Source: Blattabacterium cuenoti (lineage in GTDB: Bacteria > Bacteroidota > Bacteroidia > Flavobacteriales > Blattabacteriaceae). From it: a stretch of 64,000 nt of DNA. The notes below the pieces were generated by a model. That model saw only the letters and a program-made list of their open reading frames with translations, made no database searches and was not told the DNA's origin. The position numbers were made by a program, and so were the translations under genes. The DNA lies in the NCBI RefSeq assembly GCF_014251635.1, contig NZ_CP059194.1, forward strand, positions 558,001-622,000, read 5' to 3'. Positions 8,425 to 19,426 of this stretch are shown in pieces. Each line of letters starts with the position of its first letter. Position 1 is the stretch's first letter.

Positions 8425-9132
8425 ATGCATCATAAAATTAGATTAAATCATTACTTGTCCAATGCAGGAATTTCTTCCAGAAGAAAAGCGGATAAACTTA
8501 TTCAATCTGGAGCAATAGAAGTGAATGGAAAACCTGTTTTTAGGTTAGGAACAATTATTCGTACAGATGATATTGTTAAATTTCATGGATCAAAAATTAA
8601 ATCTAAAAATAAAATTTATATATTACTTAATAAACCTAAAGGTTTTATTACTACTACACGAGATCAATTTAATAGAAAAACAGTAATGAATTTAATTCCT
8701 TGTTTATCTAAATATAGGATTTTTCCTGTAGGAAGATTAGATTCTTCTACTACAGGAGTTTTGCTTCTAACAAATGACGGATATATGGCTGAGAAGTTAA
8801 CTCATCCTAAATATCATATAAAAAAAATATATCATGTATCATTAAATAAAAAAATTAGAAATGAAGATTTAGATAAAATAAGAAAAGGAAAAATTTATCT
8901 AAAAGAAGGAAAAGTAAAAGTTATTTTTGTGAATCAAAAAAATGCTAAAAATCAAATAGAAATAGGATTATATATCGGATGGAATAGAGTCATTAAACGA
9001 ATATTTAAAAAATTAAATTATCAAGTTATTCGATTAGATCGTATTAATTTCGGGGGACTTTACAAAAAAGATCTTAAAATAGGAAATTGGTGTTTTTTAA
9101 ATAAAGAAGAAATACAAAATATTACTAAATAA
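8425..9132 (+). CDS. rluB: rRNA pseudouridine synthase of the RluB/RsuA type
   Basis: An N-terminal S4 RNA-binding domain (RLNHYLSNAGISSRRKADKL) leads to the synthase domain with GRLDSSTTGVLLLTNDG, which carries the catalytic Asp. The 235 residues fit the short RluB/RsuA/RluF group, which modifies 16S or 23S rRNA. The exact target cannot be settled from sequence; RluB is the usual Bacteroidetes label. It starts ten bases after the kinase remnant ends, so it probably shares its transcript. Confidence 0.88.
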   Translation: MHHKIRLNHYLSNAGISSRRKADKLIQSGAIEVNGKPVFRLGTIIRTDDIVKFHGSKIKSKNKIYILLNKPKGFITTTRDQFNRKTVMNLIPCLSKYRIFPVGRLDSSTTGVLLLTNDGYMAEKLTHPKYHIKKIYHVSLNKKIRNEDLDKIRKGKIYLKEGKVKVIFVNQKNAKNQIEIGLYIGWNRVIKRIFKKLNYQVIRLDRINFGGLYKKDLKIGNWCFLNKEEIQNITK

Positions 9133-9155
9133 CTAAATATAAAAATATTTTTTTC

Positions 9156-9578
9156 ATGAAAAAAATAGCCATTATTAATGGTCCTAATTTAAATCTTTTA
9201 GGAATCAGAGAACCTGAATTGTACGGAAATGAAAATTTTTTAGATTATATTAAAAAATTAAAAAAAAAACTATCTAATCATATAGAAATTATTTATTATC
9301 AAAATAATAGTGAAGGGAAAATTATAGATATTTTACATTATATAGGATTCAAATACAATGGAATTATCCTAAACGCAGGAGCTTATACACATACTTCTAT
9401 AGGAATTGCTGATGCTATAAAATCTATCCCTTCTCCTGTTATAGAAGTTCATATCTCTAATATTTATTCTAGAGAATCTTTTAGAAAAAAATCATTCTTA
9501 TCTCCTGTTTGTAATGGAACAATTTTTGGTTTTGGATTTAAATCTTACGAATTAGGAATAATGAGTTTTTGTTTATGA
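9156..9578 (+). CDS. aroQ: 3-dehydroquinate dehydratase, type II
   Basis: The enzyme makes 3-dehydroshikimate in the shikimate pathway. The start INGPNLNLLGIREPELYG holds the lid Arg and catalytic Tyr, and HISNIYSRESFRKKS holds the catalytic His. The 140 residues match the type II length of about 145. Its 3' end overlaps the convergent engB end by 34 bases, so the last residues of both proteins share DNA. Confidence 0.95.
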   Translation: MKKIAIINGPNLNLLGIREPELYGNENFLDYIKKLKKKLSNHIEIIYYQNNSEGKIIDILHYIGFKYNGIILNAGAYTHTSIGIADAIKSIPSPVIEVHISNIYSRESFRKKSFLSPVCNGTIFGFGFKSYELGIMSFCL

Positions 9579-10180
9579 GTCTTAGGTCTATAAAAATCAT
9601 TTAATTTATTAATATATTGAATTATATTGTTGATTCCATATTTATTTTTAACGGAAACTTTAACCCATGTGGGTATAGATAGACCGTTTTTTTGAATTGT
9701 ATTAATACAGAAAGAAATATTTTCATCAATCAGTTTATGATTTTTTAATTTATCCGTTTTTGTGAAAACAACACAAAAATGCATTTTCATATCGTTTAAT
9801 TTTTGTATAAAATTTAAATCTATTTCTTGTATAAGAAACCGACAATCTATCAACAAGAATAAAAAAGTGATATATTTTTTATGAAAAATATAATCTATGA
9901 TTAATTTTTGCGTCTTTTTTTTATTTTTTTTTACAGAAAAAAAACCATAGCCAGGCAAATCTATGAAATACCATTGATGATTTATTAAAAAATAATTGAT
10001 GCTTTGTGTTCTTCCAGGGAAAGAAGAAACCTTAGCGATTTTTTTTTTAGTTATACTATTTATTAAACTAGATTTTCCAACATTAGAACGTCCTACAAAA
10101 GCATATTCAGGAAAATTATGAATAAATAACTGATTGATATTAGTAAAACTACCTGTAAATTTTACAGAAAAAATTTTCAT
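9545..10180 (-). CDS. engB: Ribosome-biogenesis GTPase EngB (YsxC/YihA)
   Basis: The small GTPase is needed for 50S assembly. Motifs are G1 GRSNVGKSSLIN, the switch SFPGRTQSINYF, G3 DLPGYGF and G4 TKTDK. The 211 residues fit the family. The start (MKIFSVKFTGS) lies inside the 3' end of the hydrolase gene upstream by 32 bases, and the two are on the same strand. Confidence 0.95.
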   Translation of the reverse strand: MKIFSVKFTGSFTNINQLFIHNFPEYAFVGRSNVGKSSLINSITKKKIAKVSSFPGRTQSINYFLINHQWYFIDLPGYGFFSVKKNKKKTQKLIIDYIFHKKYITFLFLLIDCRFLIQEIDLNFIQKLNDMKMHFCVVFTKTDKLKNHKLIDENISFCINTIQKNGLSIPTWVKVSVKNKYGINNIIQYINKLNDFYRPKTHKQKLIIPNS

Positions 10181-10958
10181 GATTAAAATTAAATTTAGAA
10201 AGCCATTTTTCTAATATTTCTATAAATTTTTTGGGATGTTCCATCATCGGAACATGCCCGCATTTATCTATCCAATGTAATTCTGAATGAGGTAATAATC
10301 TATGAAATTCTTTTGCGACTTCTGGAGGGGTGACTTGATCTTGTTTTCCCCAAATTAAACAAATAGGTTGCTGAATTACAGATAAATCTTTAGACATATT
10401 ATATTTCATGGCACTTTTGGCAATATATAGAGTTTTAATTCCTTTTTTTTTATCATTTACAATATGAAAAACTTCATCTACTAATTCTTTAGTAGCTATA
10501 TTTGGATTATAAAAAACTTCTTGTGATTTTTTTCTAATATAATCATAATTTTCTCTTTTAGGAAAAGCATCTCCAAAGGCTTTTTCGAATAAGCCTGAAC
10601 TTCCTGTCAAAACCACAGAATGTACTAAATCCATTCTTTTTTTTGCTATGATTAAAGCGATGTGTCCTCCAAGGGAGTTTCCTATTAAAGTCGCTTTTTT
10701 GATTCCTGTTTCCATTAAAAATTGGATTATATATTTAGATATGTTATAAATATTAGTCAAGAATAATGGCATATTATAAATAGGTAATGATGGGATGATA
10801 ACTTGATAACCTTTTTTTGGAAAAAAATCTAAAAGAGCTTTGAAATTGCTTAAGCCCCCCATTAATCCATGAAGTAAAATCAAAGTATGCCCTTTCCCTT
10901 CTTTTATATGAGGAAATTTTTTTTCTTTATTCTCTTTATTCTCAATAATATTAAGCAT
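10149..10958 (-). CDS. Alpha/beta hydrolase
   Basis: The 269-residue protein has the complete fold signature: HGLMGG oxyanion region, nucleophile GNSLGGH, catalytic Asp in WGKQDQVTPP and His in CGHVPMMEHP. There is no signal peptide, so it acts in the cytoplasm. Its survival in a reduced genome between engB and rnc suggests a needed esterase or C-C hydrolase step. MenH and BioH share these motifs, but sequence alone does not choose. The gene overlaps engB by 32 bases. Confidence 0.85.
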   Translation of the reverse strand: MLNIIENKENKEKKFPHIKEGKGHTLILLHGLMGGLSNFKALLDFFPKKGYQVIIPSLPIYNMPLFLTNIYNISKYIIQFLMETGIKKATLIGNSLGGHIALIIAKKRMDLVHSVVLTGSSGLFEKAFGDAFPKRENYDYIRKKSQEVFYNPNIATKELVDEVFHIVNDKKKGIKTLYIAKSAMKYNMSKDLSVIQQPICLIWGKQDQVTPPEVAKEFHRLLPHSELHWIDKCGHVPMMEHPKKFIEILEKWLSKFNFNHENFFCKIYR

Positions 10959-10988
10959 AACATCATTTAATTTTTTTATTTTATGTTT

Positions 10989-11726
10989 TTAAGTATTTTT
11001 TTGTTGTTTTTGTTTTTGAACAACCAAGTAAGCTTCTTTAGCTGCCATTTCTTCTGATTTTTTTTTCGAAGATCCTCTTCCTTTGGTTTGAATTCCACAT
11101 TCTGATATTGTGAATTCAGATAAATAGATAATTTTATTTTTATCTTCTCTAAAAGTTTTAAAATTTATAAAAAATTTATTTTTTTGAGCCCATTCTATAA
11201 TCCATACTTTATAACTGAAAATTTCATTTTGCAATTTTTCAATATTTACATGAGTATGTAAAATTTTTTTATGTACAAAATTTTCACAGCTTTGATATCC
11301 TCCCTCCAAATAAATGAATCCGATTAAAGCTTCAAGTGTATTTCCTAGCATATTATCAGATATCATAATAGATTTATCGAAAAAAATATCTGCAATAGTT
11401 AATTTTTTAGAAATTTCATTTAAATTTCTTCTACATACAATTTTGGATCGTATTTGAGTTAATTCTCCTTCTTTCTTTTTAGGAAATTTTTCACACAAAA
11501 AATATGATATTATAGAATTTAATACAGCATCTCCCAAAAATTCTAATCTTTGAAAATTAATAGAATAATTTTGATTCAAATTTCTTTTTTTAGTAGAAAA
11601 ACTATATATAAATACTTCCTTTAAAAATTTTGTATTTTTTGGGCAAAACCCTAATATTTTTATCAACCGACCAACTAATATGGAATAGTCATTTTTTTCA
11701 AAAATAGCACTATTTTCAGATAACAT
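10989..11726 (-). CDS. rnc: Ribonuclease III
   Basis: The 245-residue protein processes rRNA precursors and other double-stranded RNA. The signature RLEFLGDAVL is present, and the second acidic cluster reads NTLEALIGFIYLEGG. It keeps the essential Glu, but Asn stands where E. coli has Asp114. The double-stranded RNA-binding domain forms the last 70 or so residues (GRGSSKKKSEEMAAKEAY). The start overlaps the fabF end by 11 bases, a common rnc-fabF-acpP arrangement. I expect an active enzyme. Confidence 0.93.
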   Translation of the reverse strand: MLSENSAIFEKNDYSILVGRLIKILGFCPKNTKFLKEVFIYSFSTKKRNLNQNYSINFQRLEFLGDAVLNSIISYFLCEKFPKKKEGELTQIRSKIVCRRNLNEISKKLTIADIFFDKSIMISDNMLGNTLEALIGFIYLEGGYQSCENFVHKKILHTHVNIEKLQNEIFSYKVWIIEWAQKNKFFINFKTFREDKNKIIYLSEFTISECGIQTKGRGSSKKKSEEMAAKEAYLVVQKQKQQKNT

Positions 11727-12975
11727 TTATTTTTTTGAATAAAATACAAACATTATGTCCCCCAAAACCAAAAGTATTGCACATACTAATTCTTACCTTT
11801 TTTTTTATTGCTTTATTTGGGGTTAAATTAATTTTTGGATCTATATTTTTATCTATATGGAACAAGTTTATAGTTGGAGGGATGATCCCTTTTGTTATAG
11901 GAAGAATAGAAGCAATTGCTTCTATTGCTCCAGCTGCACCTAATAAATGCCCCGTCATAGATTTTGTAGAATTAATATTTATATTATGTATGTTTTCATG
12001 AAATACTTCTTGAATTGCTTTTATTTCTGCAAGATCTCCTAATTTAGTAGATGTTCCATGAGAATTAATATGATCAACTTCTTTGCATTCAATCCCAGCA
12101 TCTCGAATAGCGCTTTTCATAGCTAAAACAATTCCTTTTCCTTCTGGATGAGGAGCTGTAATATGGTATGCATCTCCAGACATTCCTACTCCTACTATTT
12201 CAGCATATATCTTGGCCCCTCTTTCTTGAGCGTGTTTATATTCTTCAAGAACAAGACATCCTGCTCCTTCTCCTAATACAAAACCATCTCTATTTTGATC
12301 AAAAGGTCGTGATGCCGTTTGATAATCTTCGTTTCTAGTAGATAATGCATGTAAAGCATTAAACCCCCCAACTCCACTTTGTGTGATGGCCGCTTCAGAT
12401 CCTCCAGTAATCATAATATCAGCTTTTCCTAAGCATATTAGATGATAAGCATCTACAATGGCATTAGAAGATGAAGCACAAGCAGATACTGTCGCATAAT
12501 TTGGACCATGAAGACCATAATTTATAGAAATAAAACCCGCAGTAATATCTATTAGCATTTTTGGAATAAAAAACGGACTAAATTTAGGATATTTTCCTCC
12601 ATGTATATAATCTGATATAGATTCTTCTAAATTTAAAAGACCTCCAATTCCAGATGCCCAAATTACTCCTATTCTTTCTCTTTCTTCTTTTGAAAAATTA
12701 ATTTCACTATTTTTGATCGCTTCTTCAGAAGCGACAATCCCATATTGTGCACAAGGATCTAATTTTCGTTTTTCTTTTTTATTGAAAAAAACACTTGAAT
12801 CATAATTTTTTAATTCGCAAGCAAATTTAGTTTTATATTTTTTAGTATTGAAATAAGTAATGGGATTACAACCATTTTTTCCGTTAATAAGAGAAAACCA
12901 ATACTCTTCTACAGTATTACCTATAGGCGTAATAGAACCGATACCAGTAACCACTACTTTTTTTAATTTCTCCAT
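11716..12975 (-). CDS. fabF: 3-oxoacyl-ACP synthase II
   Basis: The condensing enzyme extends acyl-ACP with malonyl-ACP. The nucleophile Cys is in TVSACASSSNA, and the two His are in NSHGTSTKLGD and MTGHLLGAAG. The 419 residues match FabF. It follows acpP by 34 bases on the same strand. With FabG and the FabZ domain elsewhere in the window, most of the elongation cycle is accounted for; an enoyl reductase is not seen here. Confidence 0.96.
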   Translation of the reverse strand: MEKLKKVVVTGIGSITPIGNTVEEYWFSLINGKNGCNPITYFNTKKYKTKFACELKNYDSSVFFNKKEKRKLDPCAQYGIVASEEAIKNSEINFSKEERERIGVIWASGIGGLLNLEESISDYIHGGKYPKFSPFFIPKMLIDITAGFISINYGLHGPNYATVSACASSSNAIVDAYHLICLGKADIMITGGSEAAITQSGVGGFNALHALSTRNEDYQTASRPFDQNRDGFVLGEGAGCLVLEEYKHAQERGAKIYAEIVGVGMSGDAYHITAPHPEGKGIVLAMKSAIRDAGIECKEVDHINSHGTSTKLGDLAEIKAIQEVFHENIHNININSTKSMTGHLLGAAGAIEAIASILPITKGIIPPTINLFHIDKNIDPKINLTPNKAIKKKVRISMCNTFGFGGHNVCILFKKINVI

Positions 12976-13009
12976 ATCTACACATAAAAAAAATAAATAC
13001 CTGTATAAT

Positions 13010-13279
13010 CTAATCAGTTTTTTTTTCTTCTACATTTTTTTTTTCCATTAAAAGATTTTCTATAGCCTGAACGGCTTCACCTACTGTTGTTATTTTTTCA
13101 GCTTTCTCATCTGAGATACTAATGTTAAACTCTTTCTCAAACTCCATAATGAGTTCTACTATATCTAGGGAATCTGCTCCTAAATCATTAGTGAAACTAG
13201 CGGTAGGAGTAATCTCACTTTCTTCTACGTTTAATTTTTCTACAATAAGAGCGTTAACTTTTGATGCAATGTCAGACAT
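13010..13279 (-). CDS. acpP: Acyl carrier protein
   Basis: The 89-residue acidic protein carries phosphopantetheine on the Ser of [10 protein letters not shown]. The open frame extends to 13351, but I place the start at the ATG at 13279 ([11 protein letters not shown]), the family start. A promoter-like element at 13304-13311 lies between the two candidate starts, which excludes the longer form. The C-terminus has a lysine- and glutamate-rich tail ([12 protein letters not shown]) beyond the usual end. It is the first gene of an acpP-fabF-rnc unit. Confidence 0.95.
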   Translation of the reverse strand: MSDIASKVNALIVEKLNVEESEITPTASFTNDLGADSLDIVELIMEFEKEFNISISDEKAEKITTVGEAVQAIENLLMEKKNVEEKKTD

Positions 13280-13303
13280 AGATTCATAATTTTTTTTATG
13301 ATA

Positions 13304-13311
13304 CAAAATTA
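13304..13311 (-). promoter_or_regulatory. -7 element of acpP
   Basis: On the minus strand this reads TAATTTTG, fitting TAnnTTTG, 24 bases before the acpP ATG. It supports the short acpP start. Confidence 0.5.
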
Positions 13312-13333
13312 GTAAACTTTTGTAAATCATATA

Positions 13334-13341
13334 TAAATTTG
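13334..13341 (+). promoter_or_regulatory. -7 element of pckA
   Basis: The octamer taaatttg fits TAnnTTTG, 26 bases before the pckA ATG. With the acpP element it forms a compact divergent promoter region. Confidence 0.5.
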
Positions 13342-13367
13342 CTTTACGCATAAATAGTACATGACAT

Positions 13368-14951
13368 ATGATCTCTTTTTCTCTAAAAAATTATGGAATT
13401 TTGAATTCTTCATATAATTGGCAACTTACGCCTTATGAACTACAAAAAATTATTATTCAAAAAAAAATGGGAATTGAAACAAAATCAGGGGTTTTAGCAA
13501 TAAATACAGGGGTATTCACTGGAAGATCCCCCGAAGATAGATTTATTGTAAAAGATAAGATTACAGAACAAAAAGTTTGGTGGGATGAAAAATTTAATCA
13601 ATCTTTCGATTCAGAAAAATTTGATTTTTTATATCAAAAATTTGCACAATATTTATCTGGAAAAACATTATATATCAGAGATGGATATCTTTGTTCCGAT
13701 AATCGTTATCAATTAAATGTTCGTTCTATTAGTGAATATCCGTGGTCTGATTTATTTATTCATAATCTTTTTTTAAGATTCACAAAATTGGAAAAAATTT
13801 TACCAGATTGGTTATTATTGTGTGCTCCAGGATTCCAGGCTAACCCTGTAAAAGATGGGACACGAAATAAAAATTTTTCTATATTAAATTTTTCGAGAAA
13901 AGTAATCCTGATTGGAGGGTCAGGATATACAGGAGAAATTAAAAAATCTATATTTTCTGTTCTCAATTTTATCCTCCCTATGTATAAAAATGTTTTTCCT
14001 ATGCATTGTGCCGCAAATGTAGGAAAACATAAAAAAGATACAGCTTTATTTTTTGGATTATCTGGAACAGGAAAAACTACTATTTCTAATGATATAAATA
14101 GAAATTTGGTTGGGGATGATGAACATGGATGGACTTATGATAATATTGTATTTAATTTTGAAGGAGGATGTTATGCTAAAATATTGGGTATTTCTAAAAA
14201 AAATGAACCTATGATTTATCATGCGATAAGAAAAGGAGCAATGTTAGAAAACGTAATTTTCAAAAAAAAAACTAAAGAAGTCGATTTTTTAAATGACACC
14301 ATTACTCAAAATATGAGAATAAGCTACCCTATTTATTTTATAAAAAATATTGAAAGAAAACTATTGTCTTCTAATATAAGAAATATTTTTTTCCTAACAT
14401 ACGACGCTTTTGGGGTTTTACCTCCTATAGCTAAACTTAATAAAGCACAATCTTCTTATTATTTTTTGTTAGGGTATACATCTAAAGTTGCTGGAACTGA
14501 ATTAAATATTAAAAAACCAAAAGCAACTTTTTCTTCTTGTTTTGGAGCTCCATTTATGCCTTTACATCCCGTTCAATATACGAAAATGTTAATGAAAAAA
14601 TTAGATAATACTGAAATCAATGTTTGGATGATTAATACCGGATTGATATCTGGAGGATTATCATCTGGATATCGTATAAAATTAGATGATACACGTAAAA
14701 TTGTGCAAAATGCTTTAAACGGTTTTTTGTCAGGAGTCTCTTACGAAAAATATCCTATTTTTAATTTTCAAATACCGAAATCTTGTCCAGGAATATCTTC
14801 TAGTATATTGAATCCGAAAAATTCATGGAGTAATGAAAAAATGTATCAAAATCAAGTCAAAATACTTGCTAAAAAATTTATTCAACATTTTAATATATAT
14901 AGACAATATATAGATAAAAATATTTTGTCTGGAGAACCTGTTTTAGAGTAG
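13368..14951 (+). CDS. pckA: Phosphoenolpyruvate carboxykinase (ATP)
   Basis: The enzyme interconverts oxaloacetate and phosphoenolpyruvate with ATP. The P-loop GLSGTGKTT is near residues 231-239, followed by [11 protein letters not shown] with metal- and phosphate-binding acids. FEGGCYAK and the 527-residue length fit the ATP-dependent family. It provides gluconeogenic carbon for cell wall and shikimate synthesis, which suits a symbiont fed amino acids. It converges with ribE across 24 bases. Confidence 0.96.
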   Translation: MISFSLKNYGILNSSYNWQLTPYELQKIIIQKKMGIETKSGVLAINTGVFTGRSPEDRFIVKDKITEQKVWWDEKFNQSFDSEKFDFLYQKFAQYLSGKTLYIRDGYLCSDNRYQLNVRSISEYPWSDLFIHNLFLRFTKLEKILPDWLLLCAPGFQANPVKDGTRNKNFSILNFSRKVILIGGSGYTGEIKKSIFSVLNFILPMYKNVFPMHCAANVGKHKKDTALFFGLSGTGKTTISNDINRNLVGDDEHGWTYDNIVFNFEGGCYAKILGISKKNEPMIYHAIRKGAMLENVIFKKKTKEVDFLNDTITQNMRISYPIYFIKNIERKLLSSNIRNIFFLTYDAFGVLPPIAKLNKAQSSYYFLLGYTSKVAGTELNIKKPKATFSSCFGAPFMPLHPVQYTKMLMKKLDNTEINVWMINTGLISGGLSSGYRIKLDDTRKIVQNALNGFLSGVSYEKYPIFNFQIPKSCPGISSSILNPKNSWSNEKMYQNQVKILAKKFIQHFNIYRQYIDKNILSGEPVLE

Positions 14952-14975
14952 AATAGAATAAGTAAATATATTTAT

Positions 14976-15575
14976 CTATTTTTTACAATGTTTTTGTATA
15001 GATTTATTAATATATTTTGCTAGTATATCAAATTCTACATTTACAATATCACCAATCTTCATTAAATGAAGATTGGTTTTTTCATAAGTGAAAGGAAGAA
15101 TAGAAACGTTGAATGTATATTGATCACATTTTATTATAGTAAGACTTATTCCATTAATAGTAATAGAACCTTTTTCTACAACTAGTTGATCCAATTTATT
15201 TTTAGATTGAAAAAAAAAGAGCCAACTTCCATTTCTATTTTCAATCTTAATTATCGTAACAGTTGTATCCACATGTCCTTGAACTATATGTCCATTTAAT
15301 CTTTCATGCAACATTACTCCCCTTTCCAAATTTACTTCATCTTGAATTTTTAAAAAATTAAAGTTAGAGCATAATAAAGTTTCTTCAGAAGCTATAACTG
15401 AATAAGTTTTTTTATTTATATCCATAATACTTAAACATACTCCATTATGACAAATACTCTGATTGATTTGAATTTCGTTATTTAAAAATGGATTATTTAA
15501 AGTTATACGAAGATTATTTTTTTCACGATTAAATTGATGCACTTTTGTAGTGCATTCTATTATCCCAGTAAACAT
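14976..15575 (-). CDS. ribE: Riboflavin synthase, alpha subunit
   Basis: The enzyme dismutates two lumazines to riboflavin. It begins with the diagnostic MFTGIIE and is built of two similar lumazine-binding halves: ERLNGHIVQGHVDTT in the middle and SLTIIKC plus the second half after. The 199 residues are near the usual 200-215. The terminal helix (LAKYINKSIQKHCKK) needed for trimer formation is present. RibF lies 3 kb away. Confidence 0.95.
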   Translation of the reverse strand: MFTGIIECTTKVHQFNREKNNLRITLNNPFLNNEIQINQSICHNGVCLSIMDINKKTYSVIASEETLLCSNFNFLKIQDEVNLERGVMLHERLNGHIVQGHVDTTVTIIKIENRNGSWLFFFQSKNKLDQLVVEKGSITINGISLTIIKCDQYTFNVSILPFTYEKTNLHLMKIGDIVNVEFDILAKYINKSIQKHCKK

Positions 15576-15618
15576 AATGGTTGATAATTTTTTTCATATT
15601 TTAAACTAAATTATATAT

Positions 15619-16659
15619 ATGAATCATATAAAAAAAAAAATTAAAGTCGGATTTACCACGGGTGATATTAACGGAATAGGAATAGAGATTTTTTTGAAAG
15701 TGTGTTCAAAAAAAAAACTTTTAGATTTTTTTACTCCGATATTATTTGGATCTACCAAATTATGTTTTTATTATAAAAAAATTTTAAATATGGAAATCAA
15801 TAATATACGAGAAGTTAAAAATTTTAAAGAAGTAGTTGATTATAAAATCAATATTTTCAATATTTGGAAAGATGATATTAAATTTGAATCTATAAAAATA
15901 AATCATCCTGAATCAGGAAAATACCCTATTTCATCTTTAAAAAAAGCAGTAAAAGCTTTAAAAGAAGGAAAAATAGATGTACTTGTAACAGCTCCTGTTA
16001 ATAAAAAACACATGAATTTCAAAAATTTTTCATTTTTTGGTCATACTGAATATCTACAGAATGTTTTGGGAGGAGAATCCTTAATGTTAATGATTCACGA
16101 TTTTTTAAAAATTGCATTAGTTACCAATCATTTACCCTTAAAAAGGGTAAGTTCAGAATTAAATATTAAAAAAATAATAAAATCAATAAAAATTTTACGT
16201 AAATCTCTTATCATTGATTTTTCTGTAGAAAAACCTAAAATTGCAGTTTTAGGATGTAATCCACATTCCAGTGATAATGGATTAATAGGAAATGAAGAAA
16301 AAATAAAAATTAAACCAGCTATTGATAGTTTATTTCAAAAACAAGGATGGTTAGTTTTTGGGCCTTATCCTTCAGATAGTTTTTTTGGAAATCAAAGCTA
16401 TCGAAATTTTGATGCAGTTTTAGCTATGTATCACGATCAAGGATTAATCCCTTTTAAAACCCTAACTTTTAATCATGGAGTGAATTTTACAGCTGGACTT
16501 TCTCATATACGGACATCTCCTGATCATGGAGTCGCCTATGATATAGCTAAAAAAGGAATTGCTAATGAAAGTTCATTTGAAGAAGCAATTTTTAACGCTA
16601 TAAAAATATTTAAAAATAGAAAAGAATATATGGAATTTAGTTTATCCAAATTATCATAA
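15619..16659 (+). CDS. pdxA: 4-hydroxythreonine-4-phosphate dehydrogenase
   Basis: The enzyme acts in de novo vitamin B6 synthesis. Features are TGDINGIGIEI at the N-terminus, a His in FFGHTEYLQNV, the metal-site AMYHDQGLIPFKTL, and RTSPDHGVAYDIA with the last metal His. The 346 residues fit PdxA. Together with pdxH at 45.6-46.2 kb it indicates B6 synthesis by the DXP-dependent route. The stop overlaps the convergent atpC stop by six bases. Confidence 0.94.
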   Translation: MNHIKKKIKVGFTTGDINGIGIEIFLKVCSKKKLLDFFTPILFGSTKLCFYYKKILNMEINNIREVKNFKEVVDYKINIFNIWKDDIKFESIKINHPESGKYPISSLKKAVKALKEGKIDVLVTAPVNKKHMNFKNFSFFGHTEYLQNVLGGESLMLMIHDFLKIALVTNHLPLKRVSSELNIKKIIKSIKILRKSLIIDFSVEKPKIAVLGCNPHSSDNGLIGNEEKIKIKPAIDSLFQKQGWLVFGPYPSDSFFGNQSYRNFDAVLAMYHDQGLIPFKTLTFNHGVNFTAGLSHIRTSPDHGVAYDIAKKGIANESSFEEAIFNAIKIFKNRKEYMEFSLSKLS

Positions 16660-16893
16660 AATTATAACAATCAGATTTTTTTTCACTTGTAAAAGTCCAC
16701 CTTCTATCTTTATTTTCTTTTTTACATTTTTTGATTCTAATTTTAAACAACCATTTTTTAATATAGAAATAAATGGAGTATGATTTTTTAATATTTGAAA
16801 ATACCCATGATATCCAGGAGCTATAATAGAAATTATATTTTCTTGATACAAAATTTTATGAGAGCTAATAATTTTTATTTTCATAAAATTCAT
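16654..16893 (-). CDS. atpC: ATP synthase epsilon subunit (short form)
   Basis: The 79 residues cover only the beta-sandwich domain (KIKIISSHKILYQENI; APGYHGYFQILKNHTPF). The C-terminal two-helix domain of the 139-residue E. coli protein is absent. Bacteroidetes subunits are usually short, so this is probably inherited rather than a new truncation. Without the helices the subunit cannot perform the inhibitory up-down movement. It follows atpD by nine bases, and the remaining F1Fo genes are not in this window. Confidence 0.93.
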   Translation of the reverse strand: MNFMKIKIISSHKILYQENIISIIAPGYHGYFQILKNHTPFISILKNGCLKLESKNVKKKIKIEGGLLQVKKNLIVIIL

Positions 16894-16902
16894 TTATGAC
16901 AA

Positions 16903-18444
<1,542 letters not shown>

Positions 18445-18445
18445 T

Positions 18446-18453
18446 TAAATTTG
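18446..18453 (+). promoter_or_regulatory. -7 element of ribF
   Basis: The octamer taaatttg fits TAnnTTTG and lies 35 bases before the TTG start of ribF. Confidence 0.45.
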
Positions 18454-18487
18454 TAATTGTAAATGTAAGAGAAAAAAGATAACAATT

Positions 18488-19426
18488 TTGAAAGTTTATT
18501 CATTGATTGATGAATTTTCTTCTTTATATCCATGTGTATTTACACTTGGAATTTTTGATGGCGTTCATATAGGTCATCAAAAAATTATTAAAAACTTGAT
18601 TTTTAGATCTCAAAAAAAATATTCTTCCGTTTTGCTTACTTTTCATCCACATCCAAAAGAAATATTGAACTCTAATAAAAATTTTTTTTACTTAAATACT
18701 CTTTCTGAAAGAATATATAATTTAAAAAAAACAGGAATAGAGCATTTAATCATTCATCCTTTTACTATAGATTTTTCAAAATTAAGAACAAAAGACTTTT
18801 TAAAAAAAATTTTACATCCTAAATATAAAATTCAACAAATCATTACTGGATACGATTCTCATATTGGAAAAAACAGAGATAATTCTTACGAAGAATTAAA
18901 AAAATTATCTCATATTTATAAAATAAAAGTTTATCAAGTAAGTCCTCATAAATTAAGAGAAAAAGTCATTAGCTCGACTCATATACGTGAATCTCTTTTA
19001 TTAGGAAATATACAATGGGCAAATCAAGCTTTAGGATATTTCTATACATTATCTGGAAATGTCATCCCAGGAAAAGGCATAGGAAGAATGATGAATTTTC
19101 CAACTGCAAATCTACAAGTGGACTCTCAAAAATTGATTCCTAAAAAGGGGGTCTATGCTGTAAAAATTAATTATTTTAATAACATATATTTAGGAATGTT
19201 AAATATAGGAATTAACCCCACTATAGAGAAAGAAAATAAAAAAATAAAAATAGAAGTGCATATATTTGATTTTTTTGAAAATATATATGGAAAAAAAATA
19301 GATATTTTAATGATTCACATAATACGTGAAGAAAAAAAATTTAACTCTATACAAGAATTGAAAAAACAAATATGTATAGACGAAATCAATATAAAAAGAT
19401 TTTTTTCTCGTGAAAAAAAAAGTTGA
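18488..19426 (+). CDS. ribF: Bifunctional riboflavin kinase / FMN adenylyltransferase
   Basis: The N-terminal adenylyltransferase has GIFDGVHIGHQKII (HxGH-type), and the C-terminal kinase has GRMMNFPTANL. The 312 residues match RibF. It turns riboflavin to FMN and FAD. The start codon is TTG (MKVYSLIDEF). No ATG occurs in this frame before the kinase domain, so a non-ATG start is required. It overlaps the nuclease gene downstream by 17 bases. Confidence 0.94.
   Translation: MKVYSLIDEFSSLYPCVFTLGIFDGVHIGHQKIIKNLIFRSQKKYSSVLLTFHPHPKEILNSNKNFFYLNTLSERIYNLKKTGIEHLIIHPFTIDFSKLRTKDFLKKILHPKYKIQQIITGYDSHIGKNRDNSYEELKKLSHIYKIKVYQVSPHKLREKVISSTHIRESLLLGNIQWANQALGYFYTLSGNVIPGKGIGRMMNFPTANLQVDSQKLIPKKGVYAVKINYFNNIYLGMLNIGINPTIEKENKKIKIEVHIFDFFENIYGKKIDILMIHIIREEKKFNSIQELKKQICIDEINIKRFFSREKKS

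Noticed and set aside
13280..13351. N-terminally extended acyl carrier protein
   Set aside because: The extension is not family-like and would start upstream of the putative acpP promoter element.
14952..15618. FMN riboswitch near ribE or ribF
   Set aside because: Intergenic stretches before these genes are under 75 bases and lack the conserved RFN elements.
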